A DNA stretch of 64,000 nucleotides from Carallia brachiata (GCA_021464245.1 JADCRB010000021.1:1846337-1910336), one strand, 5' to 3'. Counted from the stretch's first letter, positions 1-12,971 are shown. A program made the numbers and translations. Notes: generated by a model from the sequence alone, not told the origin.

Positions 1-1092
1 TTTGTTTTTTGTATTTTTTGGTGGGGAAGACTGACGATGAGAATCTACCATTCTTTGGAACCAAGAATCTACCATTCTTTACTTAATAGATTTCTGAAAG
101 GTCTAGATTCAAGTCTTCAACTAAAACAATACATCAATGGGAGAAACAAACGGTGAATATAACAAGATGCAAATGTAATATATAATATAGCCCGTCTGAA
201 AATGCAAGTAAACATTAACAGAAGAACCAAAAAGGCAAAAAAAAAAAAATCTGCGTAATGAGAATAATAATAAAATTAGAAATGTAATGTAAGAGCCTTG
301 CTAATTAAGCCAAATTTTTAGAAGGATACGACTATGCAAACACATAATTTAATGTACGTATAAGATATTCAATTAATTTAATAATTTATCTATTTTTTTT
401 AATTCAACACATCTTACACAATACAACAATTTAAATTTTTCATATTAATTTTATATTTGTTATTATACCTACTTAATTTTTCTCTTTTAGAAAAAGAAAT
501 TGTTGGTGAGAGTGGAGGATAAAGATCATTATTGTAGACAGATGCGAAGAGAAGATTCGCCTGTTAGAGAAAGGGCTTGGTTAGGCTGCCCAAATTTTTA
601 GCTCGATTTTTCATTTTGATAATAGTAATATTATAATTTTTAATAATAATATACATATTTAATAATAAAAAATTAAATGATAAAATTTTATTATTAAAAA
701 TATAATAATTATTATTATTTAAAATTATGCTCTTATTATTTTTAGGAAGTTCTTCAAGCTCAAAATCAATAAGACAATTACCTTGTGTTTGGTTTCAACA
801 TTGAAAAAGAGTGAGAAAGAAAATTTTAATTCCCGAGAAACTTTCGTGCGTTTGGTACTTCAGAAGAAAAGCTAGAGAAATTAGTTGTATTAGAAAGCAA
901 ACAGTAGCTTGTACCTTGTCAGAAGTCATTATAACCAAAAAGAAATAAAAAAAAAAGCAACACTAAAAACAAAACACATGCAATCACAAAGTATTAAAGA
1001 TCAGTTTAGAAACGCTATCAATTTTTTATTATTTTTTATTTTTTGGTTTTATTATTTACTGAATTTTTGTGTTTATTTTTGCCAATTTTTTA
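1..1092. other. AT-rich intergenic DNA
   Basis: No coding segment or RNA gene was recognised. The stretch is very AT-rich. A phrase near 783 (tgtgtttggtttcaac) resembles the end motif of several small elements elsewhere in the window. Confidence 0.5.
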
Positions 1093-2228
1093 TTAAGAAT
1101 AAAAAAATAGATAAAAAGGGTAGCGAGAGAAATGATAAAAAGAGTAAGAATAAAGAGAGAAAAATAAGAGAGAGGGAAATGGTAGAGAGAGAATGAGTAG
1201 AGAGAATGGTAGAGATAGAAAAAGGAGAGAGAAAGAGAGTAGAAAAAGAATGAATAGAGAGAATGATAGAGAGAGAAAAGAGAAAGAGAGGGTAAACATA
1301 ATGGTAAAAAGAGAAAAATGAGAGAAAGATGTTAGAAAAAGAATGAGTAAAGAGAATGATAGAGAGAGAAAAATGAGAGTTTGGGTACAGAGAGAATGAG
1401 TAGAGAGACTGATGAAGTGAGAAAAAGGAGACAGAATCTGGGTAGAGAGAGAATAACTAGAGAGAAAGATAGAGAGAGAAAAATTAGAGAGATAGAGGGT
1501 AGAGAGAGAATGATTGAACGAGAAAAATGAGAGAGTGTGGGTAGACAGAAAATGGTAGAGAGAGAAAAAGAAGAGAGGGAGGGTATAGAGAGAATGGCAG
1601 AGAGAGAAAAAGAAGAGAGTGTGAGTAGAGAGAGAAAAAGGAGAGAGAGAGAGGGTAGAGAGAGAATGAGTAGAGAGAATGGTTGAGGAAGAAAAAAGAG
1701 AGAGAGAGTACGTAGAGGGAGAATAAGTAGAGAGAATTGTAGAAAGAGGAAAATGAGAGACAGTGAGTGGAGAGAAAATGAGTATAAAGACTGATAAAGT
1801 GAGAAAAAGGAGAGAGAGTCTGGGTAGAGAGAGAATAAGTAGAGAGAGTCTGGGTAGAGAGAGAATAAGTAGAGAGAATGGTAAAAAGAGAAAAAGGAGA
1901 GAGTGTGTGGGTAGATAGAGAATGATAGTGAGAGAAAAAGGACAGAGAGGGTAGAGAGAGAATGATATAGCAAGGAAAAGGAGAGAGTGTGAGTTGAGAG
2001 AGAACGGTAGAGAGAGAAAAATGAGAGAGAGTGGATAGAGAAAGAATGAGTAGAGAAAATAGTTGAGAGAGAAAAAGGAGAGAGAGAGAGAGAGTGGGTA
2101 GAGGGAGATTGAATAAAGAGAATGGTAGAGAGAGGAAAATGAGAGAGGGATAGAAAAAGGATGACTAAAGAGAGATATGATGAAGATAGTATATAAGGAG
2201 AGAAAAGGTTTAGAGAGAAAAAATAGAA
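1093..2228. repeat. purine-rich minisatellite (GAGA / GAATGAGTAGAGA)
   Basis: About 1.1 kb in which the plus strand is almost entirely purine. Variants of the phrase gagagagaatgagtagagag and of gagagagaaaaatgagag recur dozens of times with irregular spacing. It creates a long open frame on the minus strand (about 1332-2258) whose product is only Ser, Leu, Phe and Tyr. That composition is what a polypyrimidine strand encodes, so I do not treat it as a gene. Such mirror-symmetric purine tracts can form triplex DNA; that is inference. Confidence 0.85.
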
Positions 2229-4142
2229 AATAAAGTGAAAAATAAAATAGAAAAACATCTTTTATTATTTTTTCAATTTATTTATTTTTTTGAAAAATAT
2301 TTTTAACTTTTCAATAAAAAACAGAAAATAAAAACGATATCAAACATATATTTTTCTTTTGTGAAAAATAAATAAAAAAACAAAAAATTTAATCCATACC
2401 AAATGCACTCTAAAATAACTCAACTCTTCTTTTTGTCTTATGTATTTAATTTAAACCACAAAATAATTATATGTAAAGGCAGTTTTATAATTATAATTTT
2501 ATATTTTTTTCATTATTTTTTTTATATAATTTAAATATATAATTCTATTTTCTTATTACTTTTTCATAATTTATTTTTAAATAATTTTAATTTTTATTAA
2601 AATTTCACAATCCAAACACACCATAAAACTTTATCCATTAGCGAATATCTTATTGACAGATGCGAATCCGCTGGCCTTGTGCCAAAATGGATTTCATCAG
2701 CTTTCCTCAAGTAGTCAAATGTAACGAATAACGGCAAATGAACTGTTAAGTTTGGGGTCCCACGTTAAAATTTTTTTTATGTCTTTTGACTTTTTGTGTT
2801 TTTGGCCGACATTTCCCCAGTCCCACCAACTGGAAGGCTCCCGAGTTCTTGTCGTGTGGGCCATAGCCATGCACTGGATATTCTTTAATGCCGTTGGATT
2901 ATGCCTTGGCGTCACAAACGAGCAAAGGTCAACTCGGCTCGGCTTCAGCAACTCATCGGCTCTCTTTGCAGCTACGGATTATTCACACGAGCTCGGAGCC
3001 GAAACAGGACGATTATCTTTTTTTCTTCATCTTTTTTTTTTTTGTTAGTCCGGTTGATAAATATATAAAACAAAAAATCTTATTAACTAACAAATACTTG
3101 AGAGATAAAATTCTAAATGCACGATATAGAAGATATATGCTCGTTTAAAGAGAAATTTAATCATTAATCATGTAATAGTTGACCTAGAGATAAGCCCAAT
3201 AAGCTCATAGAACTGAAAAAAAAAAGAAAAAAAGATTTTTAGCTTAATCTAAAGATTTTCAGTTAATTCATATAAATTAACCTGTAGTTGATTATAAAGA
3301 TTTGTTTTCCATTTTTGTTCAAATTTATAGATATTGACCAAAGTTTTTTGATTAGTTCGGTTGCATTTAGCGGTGATATAAATTTAATTGTGCTTGTTTG
3401 CCTTATCCAAATTCACGGGTTCCCATTGTTTGAAGGGCACATTAACGTATAGTTAATTGTAAAGATTCATTCATTTAGCGAACATAAATTATTTCCCCTT
3501 ATTCCTATTTTTTTTAAGGTGGACATTAATCATTTAGGGAACTTATAGATTCATTTATTTTTATTTTTTAAATCAATTCAATTACGAGAGCACCAAATTC
3601 CAGGTATGATAGAAAATGTAAAACTATTTTGCACGAGATACTACAATATTTAAGAGTTTAGCTTGTTATTTTAAGTCTCCTGTTTTAATTTTAAGAAAAA
3701 ATAGAGTTTTATTTAATATTAAATTTTCTTATCTATACTAAGTTTAATTTTTTTAGGGTAGATCAGTAAGATTGAATAAATTTAAATTTTTATCTATCTT
3801 TCTGGACATAGTCTAATGATTAAGAAATTACACTTTGCCCTTCAAGGTCTTAAAATTTTAATCTTAAGATGCGACTTGTAAAAATAAATATAATTATCTT
3901 AATTACGTAACATACAATTTAATAGAGTTTTCACCGAAAAAAAATCTACCACATTAGATGACAACAGCGTCAATGACCCCTTATTGGACGAACCCAAAGC
4001 CCTCGATTTCGAGCCGCTGCAAAGGCGTAATCGCCACGTGCCCCCTCTTGCTTCCTGGAACTACCAAGAACAAAATTTAAATGCATCATATAATATATCG
4101 AAAAATAAGACAGGCTAAATAGTAAAAAAAAAAAAAAAATTC
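2229..4142. other. AT-rich intergenic DNA
   Basis: No gene was recognised. A segment ending near 2630 with aatccaaacacaccat resembles the end of a small repeat seen again at 10.74-10.98 kb. A less AT-rich stretch at 2640-3030 contains short open frames on both strands, but none resembles a known family. Confidence 0.4.
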
Positions 4143-4635
4143 GGAATTATCCAATGTTGTTAAAATCAGTTCGGACCGGTCGGTCCGACCGGTTCAACCG
4201 GTGACCGGCCAAAGGTCCGGGCCGATTTATGACTACAGTTACCCCTTAACTCGGACCGGTCAAAACCGATGAAAACCGGTCAAAAATCAGACCCGGTTCA
4301 ACCGGTTCAAACTGGGTATAAAAATTTTATAAATTATAATTTGATCCCAATATTTATTTAAATTATAATCTGAGTTTTAAATTTAATTAAAAATTTCAAT
4401 TTAACCCTAAATTTATCAAAACTTTCAATTTAGTCCTAAATTTATCAAAATTTTCAATTTAATCCTTAAAAATTAAAAAAGTAATTTTAATCATGTATAA
4501 GTATTATTTTTTTAAATTATTTTATAAATATATATTAATAAATACCGGTTCACTACTGGTTTGACCGGTTGAACTTTGATCCACTAATGTTTCCAGTTCG
4601 ATGACCGGTCCGGTTCTAACAACCTTGGAATTACC
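4143..4635. mobile_element. foldback/MITE-like DNA element with 9-bp target duplication
   Basis: The left end (from about 4153, aatgttgtta then cggaccggtc) and the right end (gaccggtccg then taacaacctt, to about 4626) are imperfect inverted repeats rich in ACCGGT. The flanks ggaattatc (4143-4151) and ggaattacc (4627-4635) match at 8 of 9 positions, which fits a target-site duplication of Mutator length. The interior is AT-rich and has no coding capacity, so it would be non-autonomous. The superfamily is inferred only from duplication length. Confidence 0.65.
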
Positions 4636-5219
4636 AGCTTAGCTCGGTGGTGTTTTAGGGTGCGATTGGATAATAAAAAATTGAATAAAAAGTAAATAAA
4701 AAAGAAAATAAATAAAAAATAATATAGTAATGATGATATTATAATTGATGAAAAATAATGATTAAAAATTTGTGAGAAAGAATAAATAATAATTTGTGAG
4801 AGAAAAGGTCAATATATTATTTAAATTGATAACAAAATATAATAAGTAATAAAAAAATTTAAATTTTTTATTCTGGCTCCTAAGTATTAAATTGAATACA
4901 AATTTTATATTTGCGTTCTTCTTTGTACTAAGGATATATTCAGTGTGAACTGGAGGCATAATTCAAGACTTGCAAATATTAGATTTAGAAAAATCTCATT
5001 CTAAATTTAATAATATTATAATAATAGATTCTTTTTATAAAAGAGATTAAGTAAAGATACTAACTTTAAAAGGATTAATTTTAATTTAAAAATTTAATTT
5101 CTGTTATATTTATATGGTAATTTTTTTATATTAAAAAAAAAAAAGTGAAAATTTCACCGTTTTTCTCTCACTTTCTCTCTTTTTCAGGGAATAATAAGAA
5201 CAGATAGAGATAAACTGTC
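4636..5219. other. intergenic DNA upstream of the SPX gene
   Basis: AT-rich with no recognised gene. A segment beginning near 4657 (gggtgcgattggataata) resembles the ends of the small AT-rich repeat family described in the findings. Confidence 0.4.
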
Positions 5220-5227
5220 GGATATTC
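5220..5227. promoter_or_regulatory. P1BS phosphate-starvation motif, copy 1
   Basis: GGATATTC fits the consensus GNATATNC bound by PHR1-type MYB factors. It lies about 177 bases upstream of the SPX start codon. SPX genes are known PHR1 targets, so the position is as expected. Confidence 0.7.
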
Positions 5228-5241
5228 CACCGCTGCCCCTG

Positions 5242-5249
5242 GAATATTC
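5242..5249. promoter_or_regulatory. P1BS phosphate-starvation motif, copy 2
   Basis: GAATATTC is a palindromic match to GNATATNC, 22 bases after the first motif (two helical turns) and about 155 bases upstream of the start codon. Paired P1BS sites are typical of strongly phosphate-responsive promoters. Confidence 0.7.
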
Positions 5250-5403
5250 CCGCCTTTACGTTATATCACCCCAACCCGTCGACATCCCTCTTTCTCTCAT
5301 TTTCCTCTTCGTTTCTCCTTAATTTTCTCGCTAGCCAATCAGATAATAAAAAAGGATAACCTCTCAATTACAGTAATAAAATAGCACAAAGAAAAAGAGA
5401 GGC

Positions 5404-7677
5404 ATGAAGTTCGGCAAGAGCCTGAGCAACCAGATCGAGGAGACCGTGCCAGAATGGCGGGACAAATTCCTCTCATACAAGGAGCTGAAGAAGAAATTGA
5501 AGCTCGTAGAACCGAAGAAAGACGGAGATAGGCCCAATAAGCGACCGAGGTTGGACGGCGGCGACATTGGTGTTGGTGGTGGTGGCGGCAATAAAGAAGG
5601 AATGACGGAAGAGGAGATGGATTTTCTCAATTTGTTGGAGAATGAGCTCGAGAAATTCAACGCCTTCTTCATGGAGCAGGAGGAAGATTACATCATCCGA
5701 TTAAAAGTATTTCCTTTTTTATCTTTTCTTTCTTTCTTTCTTTTTGTTCGTTTCCAATCCATTCTTTTAATTCCTAGAAAGTCGAAACGGTTGAGTTTTG
5801 TTTGGCTTCCGAGAAAACTCTTTACACTTGGAAAGATCTTAATAAGAATAATAATTGAAAGCGGATTCTGTTTTATTATTTAATTTTTGTCTATAATAAT
5901 CAAGTTAATAACCTAAATCAAGTCATCTAAATCTTTAGTGAAACGGTGCCGTTGAACGCCCTTTTTTGACCTTTTCTTTTTGTTTTTTTGGGCCAGCCGT
6001 CACTCAGTTCATTATGTCAGAAGAATTTGACTGACCGTAACTAATCTTTTTTTTTTTTTTTTTTTAATTACGTCTTTAATTTTTATAACAAAAAAGTAAA
6101 ATATATTTTTTATTACAAAAAGTAAATGCATGATTATCAAAATGGAAGACGTTGTTGCATTCGGATAATTTTTTCAGACATAATTTGTTCGGTGCTGTAA
6201 TTTTTTCGTTTCTACGACTGGGTCTTTCCCCCTATTGTGCTAAGATTCTTCATCAGCCAATCCAAAAGCGCCTGAAATTTTGAATAAAATTTCCTTTTAG
6301 TGACTTTATTTGAGTTTATTTGCTCTGTTGTCACTTCTAGCCAAAGAACGATACATGAAGAAAAATGGTTTACATATTATAGTTAGTTAGAAGCCATGGA
6401 AAAGTATCCTCAGAGGACTTGGTGTCTTTTTTTAGTTTTGGATGCAATGGAGTAACTTACAGTATAGTAGCTTTTATTTTTCAGTAGAATAGCTGATATG
6501 GATAGTGAAGTTGCAATTAGTATGGAAATTTTGTATAGTTCCTTATTGTGAGGAAGTGCAGGGATGGGTTAGGCTTGGGGATGGGTGGTATGTTACACAA
6601 ATGTGCATGAATTGGGGATGGGCGGATGAATTGAAATTAGCACGAACATGTTATCGATAATGATTTATTAGCTTTTGTCTGGATCCTGAAGTTTTATTTG
6701 TTCCATGCATTTGCTCGATTCCCGTAATTTTGGACTAAGTAGAGGAAGAAAGAGGCACGGATTTAGTCTTTTTGTGAAAACAAAGGTAAAACTACATACA
6801 TTTGGCCATTTTTTAGACCCTACTGGTTGATTATCTCGTGCAGTGGGACACCCTTTAGAAGAAGAGACTTGTAACTTTGAGTTATCTGGAATTAAGTGGA
6901 ATATCACAATTTTGTAACTGTGCTGCAGGAATTGCAAGATGAGGTGGCAGAGGCTAAAGATTCCAACGAGAGATGACAAAAATTAGAAAGGACATAGTAG
7001 ACTTCCATGGAGAGATGGTTTTGCTCGAGAATTATAGTGCCCTTAACTATACAGGTAACTTGAATTCTGCGAGATAATAGAATAACATCAAGTGCTGGAC
7101 GAAAAAAGAATTGTGAATCTGTTTGAGGCTATTTCTTTCTAAAGTAGTCCTAGTGATAACTTTGTTATATGATTCTTGTTCTCTTAAACAGACTGGGGAC
7201 TAACTTGCTGTTATTTTTTACAGGATTGGTGAAAATACTTAAAAAGTACGACAAAAGAACTGGTTCTCTCATCCGCTTGCCCTTCATCCAGAAGGTCTTG
7301 CAGCAGCCTTTCTTCACAACTGACCTACTATACAAGCTTGTGAAGGAGTGTGAGACAATGCTTGATCGTCTTCTCCCTCTCCCTGCGAACGAACCAGCAT
7401 CTTCAGTTGAAGCAATGGAAGGGAGTGAAGCATGTGTTCCTTCAACTTCTGCCACAACTGATAATGATGGGATGATCAGCATCCCAAAAGAACTTGCGGA
7501 GATCGAGCATATGGAGAGGTCATACATGAAGAGCACCATATCAGCACTTCGGGTTTTGAAAGAAATTAGGAGTGGGAGTTCCACTGTGAGTTTTTTTCAT
7601 TGCCACCACTGCAGTTGAGTGGGTTGGAGGAAGCTTGGAAAAAGGTTCCAATCCTGGAACAAGTCACCAAGTCTTAA
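5404..7677 (+). CDS. SPX1: SPX domain protein (SPX1/SPX2-like), two apparent frameshifts
   Basis: Small SPX proteins bind inositol pyrophosphates and hold back PHR transcription factors when phosphate is sufficient. Exons are 5404-5706, 6929-7054 and 7224-7677. Exon 1 gives the N-terminus [20 protein letters not shown] and the acidic [20 protein letters not shown] helix. Exons 2-3 give the [16 protein letters not shown] and [20 protein letters not shown] parts, which complete the SPX fold. As written the frame breaks twice. In exon 2, GAGAGATGA at about 6968-6976 reads to a TGA where the family has Glu-Glu-Met, consistent with one lost G. Near 7590-7597 a T run is one base short; the shifted frame continues [18 protein letters not shown] to a TAA at 7675-7677, which is the expected family tail. 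Read literally, exon 3 would stop at 7618. Either sequencing indels or a decayed gene would explain this. Two P1BS motifs lie upstream. The symbol is by family resemblance; SPX2 is equally possible. Confidence 0.85.
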
Positions 7678-9892
7678 AACGCATATTTTGTTTTTGGTGG
7701 GGGGGGGGTGAGAATTGCGTCTGTCTACCCCCTCTATCTTGCATTTTCTTTTTAGCCTTGTGCATTTTGCCCTTTTTCTACCTTAAGTAGAGAGTATCGT
7801 GCAGGTTTTATGCATGTCCTAGATATTGCACGGGTATAAGATTTTGTGTAACAATCAAATATTCCGATTACGCACAATATGTGAAGTATTGTACGAATCA
7901 TATTGCTTTATACAAGCTCTCTTTTTGAAAGTTTGGCAGTCATTTTACCTTTTCCTTTAGCTTGGAGAGTACATTAGCAGCTGGGCCGGGCCATTCTCGC
8001 TGGCTTATTTGAGTCAAGCAGATGCTGGATTTACTTTAGGAAGCAGAATGGGACCAAATTTGAGGACCAATGAGTCCATCCAATTAATTTGAGGGACGAA
8101 CCATGTGAGTGCTTTGATCCTCTGAACATGGTTAGACCTGCCAAATATTTCATACATGTTTGAATCCAGTTGCTCTGTCTGGTTCTAAATGATCCTGAAG
8201 CAGATCAGTTTGTCATTCTATAGCTGCAACTGATGCTTTTTTTAATTACAAGGGCTCCTGTAGGATCGACTTGCCCTGAAATTAAGTTCTTACGTTGTGC
8301 CACGAGGGCAATATATGCCGAATGATTAATATAGAATTTCCATCAGCAAAAAGAATGTTTCATGAAGCATTCCAATCTATTTACCCTGGAAGTAATACAA
8401 ATTCTTTACTTAAGTAATACTAGGATGCCTTAAACTGAGAACTTGGCTATCGGAAACAGAGCAGAATCAGAAGAACTTAGTTCTTCTAGCACGCGGAACA
8501 CGGTGACTGGCGTGCAATTTCTAAGATGAATGCTGCTAGAAATGGCGCACATGTTATGTGCCGGGCTTTTCTTATTCGGCTTCGAAATATTAAATTAAAG
8601 AATTAACCCAAGTCGGCAATCCTTGCACATATCATATAGAAAGGAAGAATGATGAAAAAACAAAGACCAAAAAAAAGGGGCACAGATTGAAGTTCAAACA
8701 CCGAGGGCAAATTAGTTTGCACAAATAACAGTTGAATGTACTGTCATCAACAACTAAACTTGTCAGTCGTCACCATTCCAATGAAGAGAGGTTCTTGATA
8801 TCAGTTTCCACAAATTATTTTTATGAAGGTACGTGAAACTTGCTACAAATATGCAATAGAAACTTACAGAATATAATGCATTTTGAGTTTGGGTAGATAC
8901 AACACCATTAGTTCCACCATGGGCTTGGTGACGCAATCCAATCTTAAGGCAAGGTAGATTAGAAACAGGATTTGATTACTTGATTAACTGTGTAACTGTG
9001 CAATTAACATATCCGTGAACGGAACCACTATGTAGATGAAATTCAAATATAATTGATAGTTAATAAAGTGATATATCCTATTAGCATATATTAGGCGTCC
9101 TGAGGCTAATTTCACAAATTCGATTAACTTGAGTCGCAATACTTTTTAGTAAGATTATGAGTCACCACTTCTTAGTAGGATTATGGGTCACCACTCCAGC
9201 TTTTGCATTTTTGCACCCAAAAAAAAACAAAGAAGAAAAGAAAATTAGGAAGAGAAGGCTTTTTAATCAAGCTATAGTTCTTTCAAATGTCAACACGTTC
9301 ACATGGAAGAGAATTGCTGCCTTTGCGTCTTAATGATTAAGGTATAATCCATGCATACACACCCACAACTACACACATACACACACAAACAAACTAAGAT
9401 AATGGAAATCGATAAAAGCTCATGTGAATGCGAAGAAAACAACTCCAGAGAAAAGAAGGTAAAAAGTAAAAGAAAAGTTGGAAAGCTTGTGCGGAGAAAA
9501 GGAGGAAAAGGAAAGAAACAAGTACATAATATATGAATCATAATGGCTTGAATAAAGGTAGAGGATCTTGGACATCAGATAGAGACCCCCCCAATTATCA
9601 TTCTTCCAACTGTATATAATCCATCCCAGTGACATCCACTAGTTTTTTAAATTTTCCCTGTAAACAAACAGAAATCAGAAAGAGTAAACCCACTACCAAT
9701 TGAATGGTCCCACGCGTCTCCACTACTGAAGGAAAGGCTTCACGTACACTAACATTTAGTGATATAAATTCGATTATAAATATCGAATCCTACCCAAAGT
9801 GCCTTCTGGCATCCATAAATGCACCAGACAGAAAGGAAACAAAAAGTTGCCACTACCAATTTCTATAGCCTATAGTATCAATTTCTGTGAAA
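7678..9892. other. intergenic DNA between SPX and peroxidase genes
   Basis: The first few hundred bases are presumably the SPX 3' untranslated region. A short CA-rich stretch lies at about 9357-9388. No further gene was recognised on either strand. Confidence 0.4.
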
Positions 9893-11529
9893 ATGGAAGC
9901 CATGCATTTGGTCCTTGTTCTGATCTTGATGATGACTTTGTCGACTGTGCAAGGCCAATTGCAAACTGGGTTTTACTCCTCTTTGTGCCCAGAGGCTGAA
10001 ACCATAGTTAGGTCCACTGTTGAATCATACTTCAACAAAGATCAGACCATTGCAGCCGGACTGCTGAGGCTTCATTTCCATGACTGTTTTGTTCAGGTTG
10101 CCTTGTTCTTCTTTAGAATTCAATGCGCATTCTTACCTTTTAATAGTACACTGAAATTGTGGTCATTAATGTTAACAAATATATGCATATTTCACAGGGC
10201 TGCGATGGCTCAATTTTAATCACAGCATCCTCCGCAGAGAGAAGTGCCCCGCAAAACCTTGGATTAAGAGGATTTGAAGTGATTGATGATGCAAAATCCC
10301 ACTTAGAGGCTACGTGCCCCGGAGTGGTCTCATGTGCTGATATACTGGCACTGGCTGCCCGTGATGCTGTTGACTTGGTAAGTAAATCTCTTTTCCTTAT
10401 AATCATATATCTACTTGCAGTCAAAACTAATTAAAAAAATAATAAAGCGCTTCCACGCATGTAATACATGGCTGCTTATCTAAATAATGAGGAGTGGATG
10501 GATCAATTGACTATAACCAATTTACCATTATTACAGAGTGGAGGTCCAAGTTGGCCAGTCCCAACTGGAAGAAAGGATGGCCGGGTATCCTTATTATCCG
10601 AAGCTGTGACCTTACCTTCACCTCTGGATTCCATAACAGTTCAGAAGCAAAAATTTGCTGCCAAAGGCCTCAACGATCACGATCTTGTAACTCTTGTTGG
10701 TACGTGCACACGTAATTAACTAGTATGATCAAAAAGAAAAAAAGTTAGTAATTATTATCATTTATTTTTCTTCTTTATATTTCTTTTTCCTAATTTTTTA
10801 CACCATCTCAAATAACTTTATTTTTTTACTACTTTTTCTCTCACAAATTACTATTCACTTTTTTTTTCACCGTACTTTCTTTCTCTCAATTATCTTCACC
10901 ACACAAAAAATTGTATTTTCTCTCCACTTTCTTTTCTTTTCCTTACTTTCTCACTCTTCCTCCCACTCCAAACACACCGTAAATTTAGCTGTGATTTATT
11001 TGTAAAAAAAAATATTTTTTTTATAATTATAAATTTTAGAATGTTTGATGATACAATTTTGATAATATATATGTCATTACTCAATTCTAATTATATGCGT
11101 CGTCTAGGGGGGCATACAATAGGCCAAACAGACTGCAGATTCTTCAGTTACCGACTCTATAACTTCACCAGAACAGGCAACGCAGACCCAACAATAAACC
11201 AATTATTCCTACCACAACTGCAGATTCTCTGTCCCAGAGATGGCGACGGCTTGAAGCGAATAGCCTTAGACAGAGACAGCCCGACCCGATTTGACGCGAG
11301 CTTCTTCAAGAATGTGCGAGATGGTAATGGGGTCTTGGAGTCCGACCAGAGGCTTCTAGACGATGCTGCTACGCGTGATGTCGTGCAAAATTATGCTGGC
11401 ACCATTAGAGGGCTGCTTGGCTTAAGGTTTGATTTCGAGTTCCCAAAGGCAATGGTGAAAATGGGCAGCATCGAAGTGAAGACTGGAACTGATGGAGAGA
11501 TTAGAAAAGTTTGTTCCAGGATTAATTAA
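9893..11529 (+). CDS. PRX25: class III secretory peroxidase, PRX25-like
   Basis: A heme peroxidase that oxidises phenolic substrates with hydrogen peroxide in the cell wall. Exons are 9893-10096, 10198-10377, 10537-10699 and 11108-11529, which join in frame to 322 residues. All junctions are GT-AG, and the three introns sit at the positions usual for this family. The N-terminus has a hydrophobic signal peptide ending about VQG before [15 protein letters not shown]. The distal heme site [14 protein letters not shown] spans exons 1-2. The conserved [13 protein letters not shown] is in exon 2. The proximal histidine is in [10 protein letters not shown] at the start of exon 4. The C-terminus ends VCSRIN. 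The overall pattern ([40 protein letters not shown]) is closest to Arabidopsis peroxidase 25 as I remember it. An upstream GTG at 9887 is in frame, but the ATG at 9893 is the natural start. Intron 3 contains an AT-rich insertion ending ccaaacacacc. Confidence 0.93.
10740..10985. repeat. small AT-rich repeat inside peroxidase intron 3
   Basis: A pyrimidine- and AT-rich block with ctactttttctctcac and the end phrase ccaaacacaccgt. Similar phrases occur near 2607-2635, 22.4-22.8 kb and 55.8-55.98 kb, suggesting a dispersed non-autonomous element. I did not find a clear target duplication. Confidence 0.35.
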
Positions 11530-12940
11530 TGGATTAGTCGACATATCACGTATGGTGTTTAAGGGGCACATATGATATATAAATGTGATTTGTATTTAAA
11601 TGTAACATAAACTACTTTACTACGAATAGCGAAATATTTGAGAATAACTGAGCTTTGTTATTTCTTCTTGATTTATTACTGGAGCTACCAGTGACTAATA
11701 TGAACCTCATATTCAGGAGGAGGCGGAATCATGGTAATCTATATTTAGCACTAGCAGGCACGTGCTTTCAAAGCTAGTATTTTTTTTTAATCTTGTTTAA
11801 CGTATTTTTTAGTTAAAGAAAATAAAAAAAATAAGAAAAAAGCACATTTTGTACGCATAAATTTAAATCTACTGAATATTTTAATAAAAAATTCAATCCA
11901 ATATTTTGGACTGATAAGAGATGAATCACCCGTTTAACATTTAACTACATCGATGACAAGTAGTAGTTCTTCTTTAACATCTGGAATCATTGCAAGTTTG
12001 CGACCTCAATTCAGAAAATTGAGGGAACTTCAATTTTCAATATTCTTAATTCATTTGTTCCAAAACAAAAATGCTCCCTGCTTTATACTAAATTAGTGAA
12101 AATGGTTGAATGAGAATGTCAATTTATGATTTCCAACCTTTTTTTTTTTTTTTTTCGCCAAGAGTAACTTCCAACCTCATTTTGATGACCAACGTCCAGC
12201 CTTTTTTTTTTTTTTTTAATTAATAATTAAAAAAAAACTTGGAGCCAAGGGAGTGGCATCAGCCACGTATGTAAAGTCGGCCTCCTAATTTAGTATTTTC
12301 CTATCAGCCAATGCCCGGCCCACCCAAAAACCCGACACTCTATTTGTTTCTTTTAACCTGCGTCCTAAAACCCATATTAGGCAGGAGAAATTCTAATTAA
12401 TTGGCCACTTTAGGCCCAAAGCTCATTTCCACACCTCTCATGGAACGTGACCCCCTTTTTAATTTCATCAATATTATTTTTTGTTCTTTCTCATTAATTG
12501 ATTTTAAAAATTCATAGATTTGCTTGAGTGATTAAATGTCTTAAATTTTAAGTAAAGATAATTTATAATAAAATAAATTATTATATTCAAATTTTTACAC
12601 AATCAAATTTTTTTAGATTAATCAGCAGTCTCACTATTATAAATGAAGAATAATTTAATATGCATGCATAAACGTGTAGAATAGCACGTGACAAGAGAAA
12701 AAAAGTTTAATTTTGACATCAAGACTTGCTTTTTTGGTCAGTAATCAAGACTTTTTTTTTGTTATTAAAATTAGTAACTCAATAATAAAGGAAAAGAAAA
12801 GTGAACGTTAAATTTAACGATCAAATCTCAAATTCGTATAAATTTAAAGATTAAAGGTGCATACCTTTAATTGAATTAAAGTGAATGCTCTAATTAAGAC
12901 TTTTTATTTATCTAACTTGCATGTTGACATGTTGTAGACC

Positions 12941-12971
<31 letters not shown>

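Noticed and set aside
1332..2258. Long open frame of 308 codons on the minus strand
   Set aside because: It is the polypyrimidine strand of a GA minisatellite; the product is only Ser/Leu/Phe/Tyr and there is no family resemblance.
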